Source of the DNA: an uncultured Cyclobacteriaceae bacterium
GTDB taxonomy: Bacteria > Bacteroidota > Bacteroidia > Cytophagales > Cyclobacteriaceae
NCBI GenBank assembly: GCA_947492745.1
Contig: CANLOE010000008.1
Coordinates: 42,560-106,559 of the forward strand
Direction: 5' to 3'
DNA: 64,000 nucleotides
Part shown: in pieces, positions 8,521 to 16,322 of the stretch
Numbering within the stretch: position 1 is the first letter of the stretch
Layout of the letters: each line of letters opens with the position of its first letter
Program-made: the position numbers and the translations under genes
The notes under the pieces: model-generated
Told to the model about the DNA's origin: nothing
Databases searched by the model: none
What the model saw: the letters and a program-made list of their open reading frames with translations, nothing else

Positions 8521-8681
8521 AAGGTTTGGTTTGATTTACAGCCTCAAAATTAGGTGGGGCATGTTAAGGAGCCTGTAGCTCAGTATTAAGTGATCGTTAT
8601 TATACTTTAGTGTTGGCTTTGGGTAAAATGGACAATTAAACGTTTGATGTACAACTACTTAAAATACCTATTTGTCTTAAA
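8521..8681. other. Upstream region of the TonB receptor
   Basis: Short AT-rich leader of the minus-strand receptor. No confident promoter or operator was read. Confidence 0.3.
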
Positions 8682-9057
8682 CCCAGAATGTTCGTTGGAA
8701 CTTCGTCATGAGGACTTAAATGACAATACATCAGTGTGTTTTCTTGGGTTCAGCGTAGCACCGCTACGGTGAATTCAAAAAACGCATTCAGTTACTGATT
8801 TGAAGTCAGTTATACAAATTTGGGTTTTAAATGTCGTATAAGATTGCGCGGGTCATTTTGGTTTCAATCAAGGCGACAACCGCAGGGATAGCAGCGCTAT
8901 CGCGAGGATTGTCAACGCAGAGTGAAGCAAAACCGAAGGTTCATGAACACCACTGGAATCAAACACAATAGTGAACTAAATGAACAGGAAGATAGGCGAT
9001 ATTTAAAAGCTAAGTTTGTATTAAGTCCGGAATAGATTTTCTAATGGACATTTTGGG
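8682..9057 (+). mobile_element. R5 element with nested long R1 variant
   Basis: Ends CCCAGAATGTTCG and GGACATTTTGGG, flanked by TTAAA on both sides (8677-8681, 9058-9062). An R1 copy sits at TTA in GAAGTCAGTTAAGTCCGG; the R5 copy at 12314-12478 shows the same sequence uninterrupted. The core is GTAGC-ACC-GCTAC. Confidence 0.92.
8813..9020 (+). mobile_element. R1 long variant (208 bp) inside R5
   Basis: TIRs as in other R1 copies, with TTA at 8810-8812 and 9021-9023. It carries an extra block of about 48 bp between GAAGCAAAA and ATGAACAGG, containing the palindrome GTTCATGAAC. The same block occurs in the R1 copy at 28335-28532. Confidence 0.92.
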
Positions 9058-9062
9058 TTAAA

Positions 9063-9296
9063 TGCACACCCTCTTTTTCTTTGGAAAATGCTGCTGTACT
9101 GCGCCCATGGCATAGCGTCCCTTGAACCTGAAGGGTTTCGTATTGAAATAGATAAGTCAATGGGAAAGTTTGAGAATCGATTTTATAGCTTGTTCCATAG
9201 GTCCTTCCGATACTATCGCAAGATTACTTTTATGTTATCCATAGCACTAGGGTTGGATATGTGGAAAATATAGGAGGTTGGAGACAGGCAATTGAA
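9063..9296. other. Intergenic, nothing recognised
   Basis: A 61-codon frame on the plus strand (from 9088) has no recognisable features and is not supported. Confidence 0.35.
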
Positions 9297-9460
9297 CCCA
9301 AAATGATCAATAGAGAGCCTATTCCGCGCATAAATAGCTTCCTACCGGAAGCTTTGCCCACCGGTCTTCATTCACCATAGCGGTGCTATGCCGAACGAAT
9401 CCAAATGGCCGGTATTTTGCTATTGATACGCTCATCACGATTTCTATCGATCAATTTGGG
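9297..9460 (-). mobile_element. R3 foldback element
   Basis: 164 bp in reverse orientation, ends CCCAAAATGATCAATAG and CGATCAATTTGGG. Flanks TTGAA and TTGAG (5 bp, one mismatch). Core CATAGC-GGT-GCTATG. Confidence 0.85.
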
Positions 9461-9500
9461 TTGAGCTGGCTAGATATTAATTTTGACCCGAGTCCATAGT

Positions 9501-9667
9501 TATACCCAAACGCAATTGATTTGGGAAAGACCTAAAATCATTGCGAAAGCACTGTTCCGCGCGGAAAAACCCTAATGACCAATCTACCAATGACGATTGT
9601 ACCAATGCAGGATTTTCCCATAATTTGCCGGACCCCAAATTTCCCATTTCACTTTTTCTTGAGTATA
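9501..9667 (+). mobile_element. R7 element
   Basis: Begins TATACCCAAACGCAATTG and ends TTTTTCTTGAGTATA. The ends form a short imperfect inverted repeat. The target duplication is ambiguous because the ends themselves contain TATA. Confidence 0.7.
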
Positions 9668-9722
9668 ACTTTACCATCAGTAGTATTCACTACCTATTGG
9701 ATAATCTGCAAATTGTATTTTA

Positions 9723-9881
9723 TACAAATTTGCTTTTTAAATGTCGTGTAAGATTTCGCAGATCATTTTGGGCTAAACAAGGCGAAAACCACAGGGATAG
9801 CAGCGCTATCGTGAGGATTTTCAACGCAGGGTAGCGCAAAATGAACAGGAAGATAGGCGACATTTGAAATGTAAGTTTGTA
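9723..9881 (+). mobile_element. R1 foldback element
   Basis: 159 bp, flanked by TTA at 9720-9722 and 9882-9884. Slightly diverged (TTTGCTTTTTAAATG in the left arm). It lies in non-repeat DNA. Confidence 0.88.
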
Positions 9882-10021
9882 TTATAAGCATTGATACGGC
9901 TTTGAGAAAAGGAGTTGTCAAGTTGACATAAACTGAAATACGTTCATACTCAAGCAAAGATCAATCGAGAAATCAACCCATTGAAAGTCCTGTACGGGAA
10001 AACAGTTTCCTGAAACTTCGC

Positions 10022-10591
10022 TTAGCCTATCCGTAAATCGTACTTGGTGAGAAGGCCACTGAGGCCATTCGGTGCAAATCGAGTCTTTTTCAGACGGTTC
10101 CTTTCGGGGTCGATAGCAAAACCGATGGCACTACGAAAGTCCGCTCTGTCCAATACCGTGTGCTCGAACTGGGCCGAATTCAGGTCACTTTCCTCGAAAC
10201 GGGCCTCGCTGAGATTGGCTTCTGTAAAATCCACTTCTTTTAGACTGCAATGGTGAAAACACGTTTTCACCATTTTCTTTTTATGAAACGAAGCATAGTC
10301 CAGCTGACAATACTCGAAATCCACCTCAAAGAGAAAGTCAGCACAAGTTCCGAAATCGATGCCCATCAGCTTACATCTCGAAAAACGGACATCTTTTAGG
10401 CGCGTATCCATGGTCTTGATATTGCTCAGATTGCAGGTCTCAAAGTCACACTCGTGAAATTCGAAGCGGGACAGGTCCACACCGGAAAACTCACAGCCTA
10501 TAAAACGGCAGCTGTCGAATTCCATACCGGGCAAGTGTGCTTTTGTAAAATCTACTTTTTCGAAGGTTTCTTCTTCTACAGGTGGTATCAT
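10022..10591 (-). CDS. Pentapeptide-repeat protein, Qnr/MfpA-like
   Basis: 189 residues made almost entirely of A(D/N)LXX/xxF-type pentapeptides (FEKVDFTKAHLPGMEFDSCR …, VDFTEANLSEARFEESDLNS) that build a right-handed quadrilateral beta-helix. The C-terminus, FAIDPERNRLKKTRF followed by GLSGLLTKYDLRI, closely resembles the dimerisation end of Qnr-type proteins (IDP…N…GLL…Y.I.I). Qnr and MfpA mimic DNA and protect gyrase from quinolones; whether this chromosomal homologue does so is not shown by sequence. It is on the same strand as, and 90 bp downstream of, the GNAT gene, so possibly co-transcribed. The start at MIPPVEEE fits the family length. Confidence 0.85.
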   Translation of the reverse strand: MIPPVEEETFEKVDFTKAHLPGMEFDSCRFIGCEFSGVDLSRFEFHECDFETCNLSNIKTMDTRLKDVRFSRCKLMGIDFGTCADFLFEVDFEYCQLDYASFHKKKMVKTCFHHCSLKEVDFTEANLSEARFEESDLNSAQFEHTVLDRADFRSAIGFAIDPERNRLKKTRFAPNGLSGLLTKYDLRIG

Positions 10592-10681
10592 GCTATTGCT
10601 GTTGTTTCTATTTTTAGGGTACCCGAGAGAAAATCGACATAGATCGTCAATGCCATGGCCATTTCCCTTGGCTGTCGGTTT

Positions 10682-11206
10682 CTACTCGTCTATATCTACC
10701 TTCATCATGATGTCGACCTGCTCCTCATCGCCGAGGATAAAGACATGTTCATCAAAAGCGCGAAAACCATACTTTTCGTAAAAGACAATGGCCTTTGGGT
10801 TTTTCTCCCATACTCCCAGCCATACATAAGACTTGCCCAGCACACTGGCTAAGCGTAGGGCCTCATCGCAAAACCGTCTACCTATACCTTTTCCCTTGTT
10901 TTCCGAAAGGACATAGATGCGCTCGATTTCCAGACCTGACCTAGCTTTGATTTCCGTCTGTGACTGTCCGCAGTTCAATTTGAGGTATCCCAGTATATCT
11001 TTGCCCTGTCGGGCAAAGTAGTAATGGATGTCTTTCTTCTGTAACTCTTTCCGTAGTCGCTCTATATTGAAATTATCCCTTAGATATTCCTCCATATTCT
11101 GTGGGGTATTGGCATGGCCATAAGTATCGACAAAGGTAGCTATGGCGATTTGCCGAAGTACTTCAGCCTCATCGCGGGTTACTTTTGTCAGCTGTAGGGT
11201 CCTCAT
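10682..11206 (-). CDS. GNAT-family N-acetyltransferase (PaiA-like)
   Basis: 174 residues. The acetyl-CoA binding motif A is IYVLSENKGKGIGRRFCDEA (V…Q/RxxGxG/A type) with motif B LGVWEKNPKAIVFYEKYGF. The N-terminal ATFVDTYGHANTPQNMEEYL matches the DTYG…NT..nm..Yl segment of spermine/spermidine acetyltransferase PaiA-like proteins. It probably acetylates a small amine or antibiotic-like substrate in the cytoplasm. The substrate is not determined. Confidence 0.85.
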   Translation of the reverse strand: MRTLQLTKVTRDEAEVLRQIAIATFVDTYGHANTPQNMEEYLRDNFNIERLRKELQKKDIHYYFARQGKDILGYLKLNCGQSQTEIKARSGLEIERIYVLSENKGKGIGRRFCDEALRLASVLGKSYVWLGVWEKNPKAIVFYEKYGFRAFDEHVFILGDEEQVDIMMKVDIDE

Positions 11207-11430
11207 GGATTCATTTCTGGGTTCTTACCTATAAATATAAAAAAAACCCGGAAAAGGTAAAGCTCTTGTGTATCAAACGATACCGGGAGGAGATAGCATC
11301 AAGCCCAGAACGTATTTTTCGATTCCCAAATTTCATGGGTATTTCCATAGCCGAATACTGTCGGCCAGATGGCGAAAACGGTGCTGCGTCGCTCCGAAAG
11401 CTTCCTGTAATACCAATTGAACCCGGATCA
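11207..11430. other. Intergenic, no gene supported
   Basis: Upstream region of the acetyltransferase gene. The frames on both strands run into repeats and are not convincing. Confidence 0.35.
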
Positions 11431-11433
11431 TGC

Positions 11434-11515
11434 ATTGGGACTTCGTAACGAGGGTTAAACCCAAAAATGATTGATAGCCTTCCTATTCCAAGCATAATCA
11501 ATCAAAATCAGATAA
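11434..11515. repeat. R2 end fragment followed by R4/R3 end fragment
   Basis: About 30 bp of R2 end (CCCGGATCATGCATTGGG … CGAGGG) joined through TTAAA to CCCAAAAATGATTGATAGCC, an R4 arm. Both are truncated. Confidence 0.6.
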
Positions 11516-11518
11516 TAA

Positions 11519-11677
11519 TACAAACTTAGCTTTTAAAATCGCCTATCTTCCTGTTCATTTTGCTTCACTCTGCGTTGACAATCCTCGGGATAGCGCTGCT
11601 ATCCCTGCGGTTATCGCCTTGATTGAAACCAAAATGACCCGCGGAATCTTATACGACATTTAAAACCCAGATTTGTA
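11519..11677 (-). mobile_element. R1 foldback element
   Basis: 159 bp in reverse orientation (TACAAACTTAGC … AGATTTGTA) with TAA on both sides (11516-11518, 11678-11680). Confidence 0.9.
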
Positions 11678-11710
11678 TAACACATTGTTGACTTTACACC
11701 TTAGTAATGC

Positions 11711-11750
11711 AAAAGCCCCCTCAAAACACTTGGTTTGAGGGGGCTTTTTT
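11711..11750. terminator. Hairpin terminator downstream of the RiPP-like gene
   Basis: Arms AAAAGCCCCCTCAAA and TTTGAGGGGGCTTTT with T-runs on both strands. It serves the minus-strand gene ending at 11766. Confidence 0.85.
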
Positions 11751-11765
11751 TGCTGTATCAGCCCA

Positions 11766-12029
11766 TCAAGGGCATTGCGCCCGAGTGCCGAAGCAGGTAA
11801 TCGGCCTTGTGTTATCGCAGTATGCAGGCGTACTTACACAACGAGTGGTCTGCCCCGCTTCGCACAATGGCTTGTTGGTATCACAATAAGTATTGGGTCC
11901 TCCAAAACTATACTGACAGGCAATGTCTACCGTAACGGCTCCTCCCTTGAGTGTATTGATTTCTTCAGTAGGTGAGATCACAAAACTTTTTACCTTTAAA
12001 TCTTTGATTTTCATTTTTAACTTTTTCAT
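11766..12029 (-). CDS. Putative RiPP precursor (pinensin/lanthipeptide-like) with periodic cysteines
   Basis: 87 residues. The leader is lysine-rich, with KIKDLKVKSFVISPTEE, the pattern of Bacteroidota class I lanthipeptide-type leaders (K.L.L.DLKV.SF.T). It is followed by a double-glycine-like site (LKGGAV, residues 28-32). The remaining 55 residues hold seven Cys (38, 49, 56, 64, 71, 79, 86); the last six are spaced 7, 8, 7, 8, 7, with Thr/Ser-rich loops that could be dehydrated and crosslinked. No lanthionine synthetase, protease or transporter is nearby, so it would need enzymes encoded elsewhere or may be a different type of Cys-rich secreted peptide. A strong terminator directly downstream supports a real, separately transcribed gene. 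A later Met (6) is an alternative start. Confidence 0.65.
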   Translation of the reverse strand: MKKLKMKIKDLKVKSFVISPTEEINTLKGGAVTVDIACQYSFGGPNTYCDTNKPLCEAGQTTRCVSTPAYCDNTRPITCFGTRAQCP

Positions 12030-12313
12030 AGTTTTTCAAGTTTGATGATGGATTAGATTAGAATTATTGAAATCGATTGATGTAATGGGTCAAATCGGAG
12101 ATTCGATGAATACCATTGAAGTAGACAAGAATAGATACATTGTTCAATAAGCAAATTGGTATCAATTAACTCATAGAGTATGGCTTTGGGTCAAATAGTG
12201 ACAAGAAAGACCTTGTTACACTAAAAAAAATACAGCGGGTTGATATTTATAGCTAAACTCAACGCATTTGGGGCAAAAAAGAATAAGTAAGAAAACTCAG
12301 TTTCATCGTTAAA

Positions 12314-12478
12314 CCCAGAATGTTCGTTGGAACTTCGTCATGAGGACTTAAATGGCAATAAGTCAGGGTGTTTTCTTGGGTTCAGCGTAGCACCGCTACG
12401 GTGAATTCAAAAAACGCATTCATTTACTGATTTGAAGTCAGTTAAGTCCGGAATAGATTTTCTAATGGACATTTTGGG
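12314..12478 (+). mobile_element. R5 element, intact (empty site for R1)
   Basis: 165 bp, ends CCCAGAATGTTCG and GGACATTTTGGG, TTAAA on both sides (12309-12313, 12479-12483). Uninterrupted at the TTA where the 8682 copy carries R1. Confidence 0.92.
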
Positions 12479-12483
12479 TTAAA

Positions 12484-12647
12484 CCCAAACGCAATTGTTT
12501 TGGGGCAGATTGAAGAATGTTGCGAAAGCACTGTTCCGCCCAGAACGACCCTAATGACCAATCCACAAATGAAATTTTACCAAAACATGATTTTCTCCTT
12601 TTTGACGAACCCCGAATTTCCCATTCCACTTTTTCTTGAGTATAAAT
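12484..12647 (+). mobile_element. R7 element abutting R5
   Basis: CCCAAACGCAATTGTTTTGG to TTTTTCTTGAGTATA, over 80% similar by eye to the copies at 9501 and 60405. Confidence 0.7.
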
Positions 12648-12995
12648 CCGAAAAGCACCATAGCATCAGGCACGTGGGTGAAGAGGCCTCCACCGCGGGT
12701 TCGATGAATACAATTAATGACCTAAATGGTAAAAAAACCATTCGAAACGCCTATATTAGTGGCCTGTTATACTTCATTTAATATATTATCCCAGTCTCTC
12801 TACCGAGACTTACGCTCCTCATCAGGAACGTATACCTACATTGGAATGGATTTCCCCCCCCCAATGTGACGGATAATGATATCTATTTATTCTAACCTAT
12901 TTTCTTACCGGAAGTAATCGACACTACCGTCAATTGCTACATCACTTTACGTCGTGAAACACAGCGTGAAGTGACGCTACAGGAATAATATCAAA
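12648..12995. other. Intergenic region before the methyltransferase
   Basis: No gene supported. A run of ten C lies at about 12849-12858. No repeat family recognised. Confidence 0.35.
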
Positions 12996-13817
12996 ATGAA
13001 AAGTAAACAGCTGATCAGTAAAAACATAGAAGTATTCTATACCCAAGCCTCTGAAGAAACGCGGCTTGATAGAGGGATGGGTGTTTTCGAATTTGAAAGG
13101 ACCAAAGTACTCATAGCGCAGTACATCCCTTCTCCCCGCTCGACGATTGTCGATGTCGGTGGCGGTACGGGCAAGTACTCAGAGTGGCTAGCTCATGGAG
13201 GGCATAAGGTTCACCTCATCGAGCCCATTTCAAAGCATATCCGACAGGCACAACGCAGAGCGAAGTGGCTCAAGCAGAAGTTTTCCATTCTAAGGGGTGA
13301 ATCTCGGCAATTGGACCTGCCCGATGACTATGCGGACCTTATTATCCTGCATGGGCCTCTATATCACCTTCAAAAAGAGGAAGACAGAAATCGCACCATT
13401 CGAGAGGCGCGGCGCGTGTTGAAAGACGGCGGTATCATATTGGCCTTTGCCATCAATTGTACCGCATCGACTTTGGCGGGTCTATTGAACGGGGCCATTC
13501 ACAAACATACCTTTTTCACTATGTGCAAGGAAGAACTGGCCACGGGACTGCATAACCCGCCTGATGACCATCCATGGCTCTTGGCCGAAGCCTACTACCA
13601 TAGGCCGGATCAACTCCAAGAGGAGTTTACCGCTCAGGGCCTGTACCATCTCGGGACACATGCCGTGGAAGGGATGGCCTGGCTGGACAGGGATTACTTC
13701 ACCCATATGCTGGATAGGGACAAGAAAGATAAACTGTGCGAACTGATAGCGGTGACAGAAGAAGATACTTATCTACTGCCTTTTAGTCCACACTTTATGG
13801 TGGCCGTAAAAAAATAG
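12996..13817 (+). CDS. Class I SAM-dependent methyltransferase
   Basis: 273 residues. Motif I IVDVGGGTGKYSEWLA (51-66) binds S-adenosylmethionine; an acidic end of beta-2 (HLIEP), motif post-I RGESRQLDLPDDYADLIIL, the LYHLQ segment and the ARRVLKDGGIILAF strand complete the Rossmann-like Methyltransf_11/25 fold. The C-terminal third (HNPPDDHPWLLAEAYYHRPD) is a cap that should define the substrate, which cannot be named. A small gene follows after 7 bp, so the two are probably co-transcribed, ending at the hairpin at 14119-14152. Confidence 0.85.
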   Translation: MKSKQLISKNIEVFYTQASEETRLDRGMGVFEFERTKVLIAQYIPSPRSTIVDVGGGTGKYSEWLAHGGHKVHLIEPISKHIRQAQRRAKWLKQKFSILRGESRQLDLPDDYADLIILHGPLYHLQKEEDRNRTIREARRVLKDGGIILAFAINCTASTLAGLLNGAIHKHTFFTMCKEELATGLHNPPDDHPWLLAEAYYHRPDQLQEEFTAQGLYHLGTHAVEGMAWLDRDYFTHMLDRDKKDKLCELIAVTEEDTYLLPFSPHFMVAVKK

Positions 13818-13824
13818 ATACACT

Positions 13825-14016
13825 ATGGAAAACAAAAACAATTACATCAACGCTTTGAGGAACAATAGGGGCCAACTGAACGAGATGGACCTCGGAGAAA
13901 AAATAGGGCTGGATGATGAGGAGACCTGTAGTATCATCGCTCAACTTTTATCGGAGCACAGGATAGAGTACCGACAGCACGGCGCCTGTCAATATAGTCT
14001 CCTGAAAAGCCGATAG
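13825..14016 (+). CDS. Small conserved-looking protein, possible winged-helix fragment
   Basis: 63 residues, starting 7 bp after the methyltransferase stop and followed by a strong terminator, which supports translation. The pattern NYINALRNNRGQLNEMDLGE, then GLDDEETCSIIAQLLSEHRIEY…YSLLK looks like a winged-helix unit (helix, helix-turn-helix, then a short wing). No family is recognised and no function is claimed. Confidence 0.6.
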   Translation: MENKNNYINALRNNRGQLNEMDLGEKIGLDDEETCSIIAQLLSEHRIEYRQHGACQYSLLKSR

Positions 14017-14118
14017 GCCACGGAAACTGTTTACAGAAGCGATAGCGGTTTTGGCACCTGCCCAAGGCGACCGCTGGTCTTTAGGGCCAGCGCCAAAAGG
14101 CGCTATTGCCGATAATCC

Positions 14119-14152
14119 AAAAAAGGCTCAAGTGTACACTTGAGCCTTTTTT
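14119..14152. terminator. Perfect palindromic terminator
   Basis: AAAAAAGGCTCAAGTGT and its exact reverse complement, giving a 17-bp symmetric hairpin with A/T runs, about 100 bp after the small gene. Confidence 0.85.
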
Positions 14153-14567
14153 GTCATCACTTTTCCCAATACCCACTCCTTTGGTATCCTGTGCGCATAG
14201 TATTGATCCCCAAAGGACGGCTATCCGCTGGGCTTTATGCTATCTGAGGCACAATAGGAATACAAAACGACCTTTCAAATAGTACCTATCTTCCTATTCA
14301 TTTTGTCCCTCCCTCCTTTGAACTCGGAATAATCGATAGCCCATTCTGGAAATAATCTCACAACTTCGCTAAAAAGAAAAAAACCGCTAATACTTTTTTT
14401 CTCGATTTCGCTAAGTGGCGGGCAAGCCATTCTCTTGGTCATAAGTAGTGAAGGCCTCCGTTATGACAAAGGTCATCTATTGTGCTGAGGCCTATCATGG
14501 TCCCCCTCATCTTCGCAGAGTAGTTTTGATGTATCAATGACGGATAGATAACAAGACACCTACAACA
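14153..14567. other. Intergenic region with a degenerate R1 half
   Basis: 14261-14320 (TACAAAACGACCTTTCAAAT … CATTTTGTCCCTCCCT) matches one arm of R1 only, with many changes. The rest shows no gene. No clear -7 box for the stress-protein operon was found. Confidence 0.45.
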
Positions 14568-15419
14568 ATGAGAAAAATACTTGTCCCCACCGATTTTACC
14601 GATTTGTCCTATAACGCTATTCAAGTCGCGACTACCATGGCCAAGAGTAATGCTTCGGAACTGACCCTACTCCATGTCATCGAGCTATCGTCACATCATA
14701 GCCTGAACATAGAGGGTGAAATACTGAAGGACAGTACTTTTTTGAACGTATTTACCGTAGAGCTCATCGACAAGATGAAAGAGCGGATGGCCGAACTTCT
14801 TCAAGACCCGATCTTCGAAAACCTAACCGTAAAAACCCTTTTTAAGATAGGCAAACCTTCCCGGACCATCACCGATACTGCGAAGGAGGAAGGTAGCGAC
14901 CTTATCGTTATGGGGACCATGGGCAGTTCGGGGCTTCAAGAGTTATTGGTCGGCTCCAATACGGAACGGGTCGTTAGGAACGCACCCTGCCCCGTGCTCT
15001 CCATCAACCAAAGTACACGAGAGTTTCAGTTGGAAAATATTGTACTGGCGACCACTATGGACAAGTGGGAAGCCAAAATAATAGACTATATCCGTCAGCT
15101 ACAGCACAAGTACGGTTCCACTATCCACTTGGTATGGGTCAACACCATGAACAACTTCCAGACGGATACCATTACCCGGGAGAGGCTGAAAAACTATGCC
15201 GGAGAACTGCAACTGGAAAACTATACACTCAATGTGTTCAATGATACCTCTGAAGAAGAGGGATTGATCAATTTTGCCAAAAGCATTGATGCTGATCTCA
15301 TCGCGATGAATACACATGGCTTTAAGGGGCTTTCCCGTCTATTGGCAGGAAGTATAGCGGAGAATGTGGTCAATCAGGCCAGTTTTCCCGTCCTTACCAT
15401 GACCAATCCCACCCCATAG
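14568..15419 (+). CDS. Tandem universal stress protein (two UspA domains)
   Basis: 283 residues, two UspA units. The first (1-150) begins MRKILVPTDFTDLSYNAI and carries the ATP-binding signature GTMGSSGLQELLVGSNTERV (G-2x-G-9x-G-S/N). The second ends DLIAMNTHGFKGLSRLLAGS…VVNQASFPVLTM with the same G-2x-G-9x-GS pattern. Cytoplasmic nucleotide-binding stress proteins. First gene of a likely operon with another Usp, an SLC13 transporter and a porin (spacings 131 bp, 13 bp and a 4-bp overlap). Confidence 0.92.
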   Translation: MRKILVPTDFTDLSYNAIQVATTMAKSNASELTLLHVIELSSHHSLNIEGEILKDSTFLNVFTVELIDKMKERMAELLQDPIFENLTVKTLFKIGKPSRTITDTAKEEGSDLIVMGTMGSSGLQELLVGSNTERVVRNAPCPVLSINQSTREFQLENIVLATTMDKWEAKIIDYIRQLQHKYGSTIHLVWVNTMNNFQTDTITRERLKNYAGELQLENYTLNVFNDTSEEEGLINFAKSIDADLIAMNTHGFKGLSRLLAGSIAENVVNQASFPVLTMTNPTP

Positions 15420-15550
15420 CACCGGAGAAAGCTATGGTCTTCTTTGACAAAGTACTGAGAAACAAGTTCTGGGTACTTCTTTTCTTCCAAGGCCTCTTGG
15501 TCGATACATCGATTAAATCACACACAATACTCACTTAAAACAGTACAATC

Positions 15551-16309
15551 ATGAAAAAAATCCTCATTCCTATCGATTTTTCATTCGCAGCAGAAAATGC
15601 CATCCGTTATGTCAACGAGATTTTCAGGGAACAGGACGTGGAGGTTTCCTTGGTCTACATTCGATCTGAAAAAAAATCCCTGACCGATACCGAGTTGAAC
15701 GGTTTGTACAGCGAACTGCATACCGAACTGCTGAGCAAGACGCGCTTGGTCTGTGACTTTTTCATCGAAGATGGTAACCTGACCGATACGGTAAAGAAAA
15801 CCATAGACACACGGAGTATCGATATGGTCGTAGTAGGTACCAAAGGAAGTCTGGAAGATGATATCATCTCCAATGCCAGCCAGATCGTAAAAGAAGTGAC
15901 CTGTCCTATCATCGTGGTACCGGAGAATGTACAGCCCGGTAATATCAAAAAGATTGCCTACGCGAACGATTTCAAGGATATCAAAGACTCTTCGGTTTTC
16001 AAACCACTATGGTCCATTGCCAGGGCCTTCAAGGCCAAAGTATATGTAGTTCACATCCATCGAGGTGCCGAGCTTACCGATAAAGAAGAGGATGTCATCG
16101 AATACTACTTGGATAATATAGACCATGAGTACGTGTATATCTCCAATGAGAACATAGAAATAGCACTGAACGATTTCATACTGGAAAAAGAAGTAGATCT
16201 ACTGGTGATACTGCCCAGAAACCATGGGCGCAATGACCTGAATGCAAAAGGTGAGCTTCTCAACAATATCAGTAACAAAACCAGAGTACCTGTCCTCGCA
16301 CTTGCCTAA
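15551..16309 (+). CDS. Universal stress protein, second paralogue
   Basis: 252 residues. Begins MKKILIPIDFSFAAENAIRY and has VVVGTKGSLEDDIISNASQI, where the G-2x-G-9x-G signature is incomplete (Asn/Ala in place of the last Gly-Ser), so ATP binding may be lost in the first domain. The second half (VVHIHRGAEL, LVILPRNHGRNDLNAKG) is a diverged second Usp domain. It lies 13 bp upstream of the SLC13 transporter gene, implying co-transcription and possibly regulation of the transporter; the latter is inference. Confidence 0.85.
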   Translation: MKKILIPIDFSFAAENAIRYVNEIFREQDVEVSLVYIRSEKKSLTDTELNGLYSELHTELLSKTRLVCDFFIEDGNLTDTVKKTIDTRSIDMVVVGTKGSLEDDIISNASQIVKEVTCPIIVVPENVQPGNIKKIAYANDFKDIKDSSVFKPLWSIARAFKAKVYVVHIHRGAELTDKEEDVIEYYLDNIDHEYVYISNENIEIALNDFILEKEVDLLVILPRNHGRNDLNAKGELLNNISNKTRVPVLALA

Positions 16310-16322
16310 ACCTTGATTTCAA

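Noticed and set aside
12500..12781. 93-codon frame before the methyltransferase
   Set aside because: More than half lies in an R7 element.
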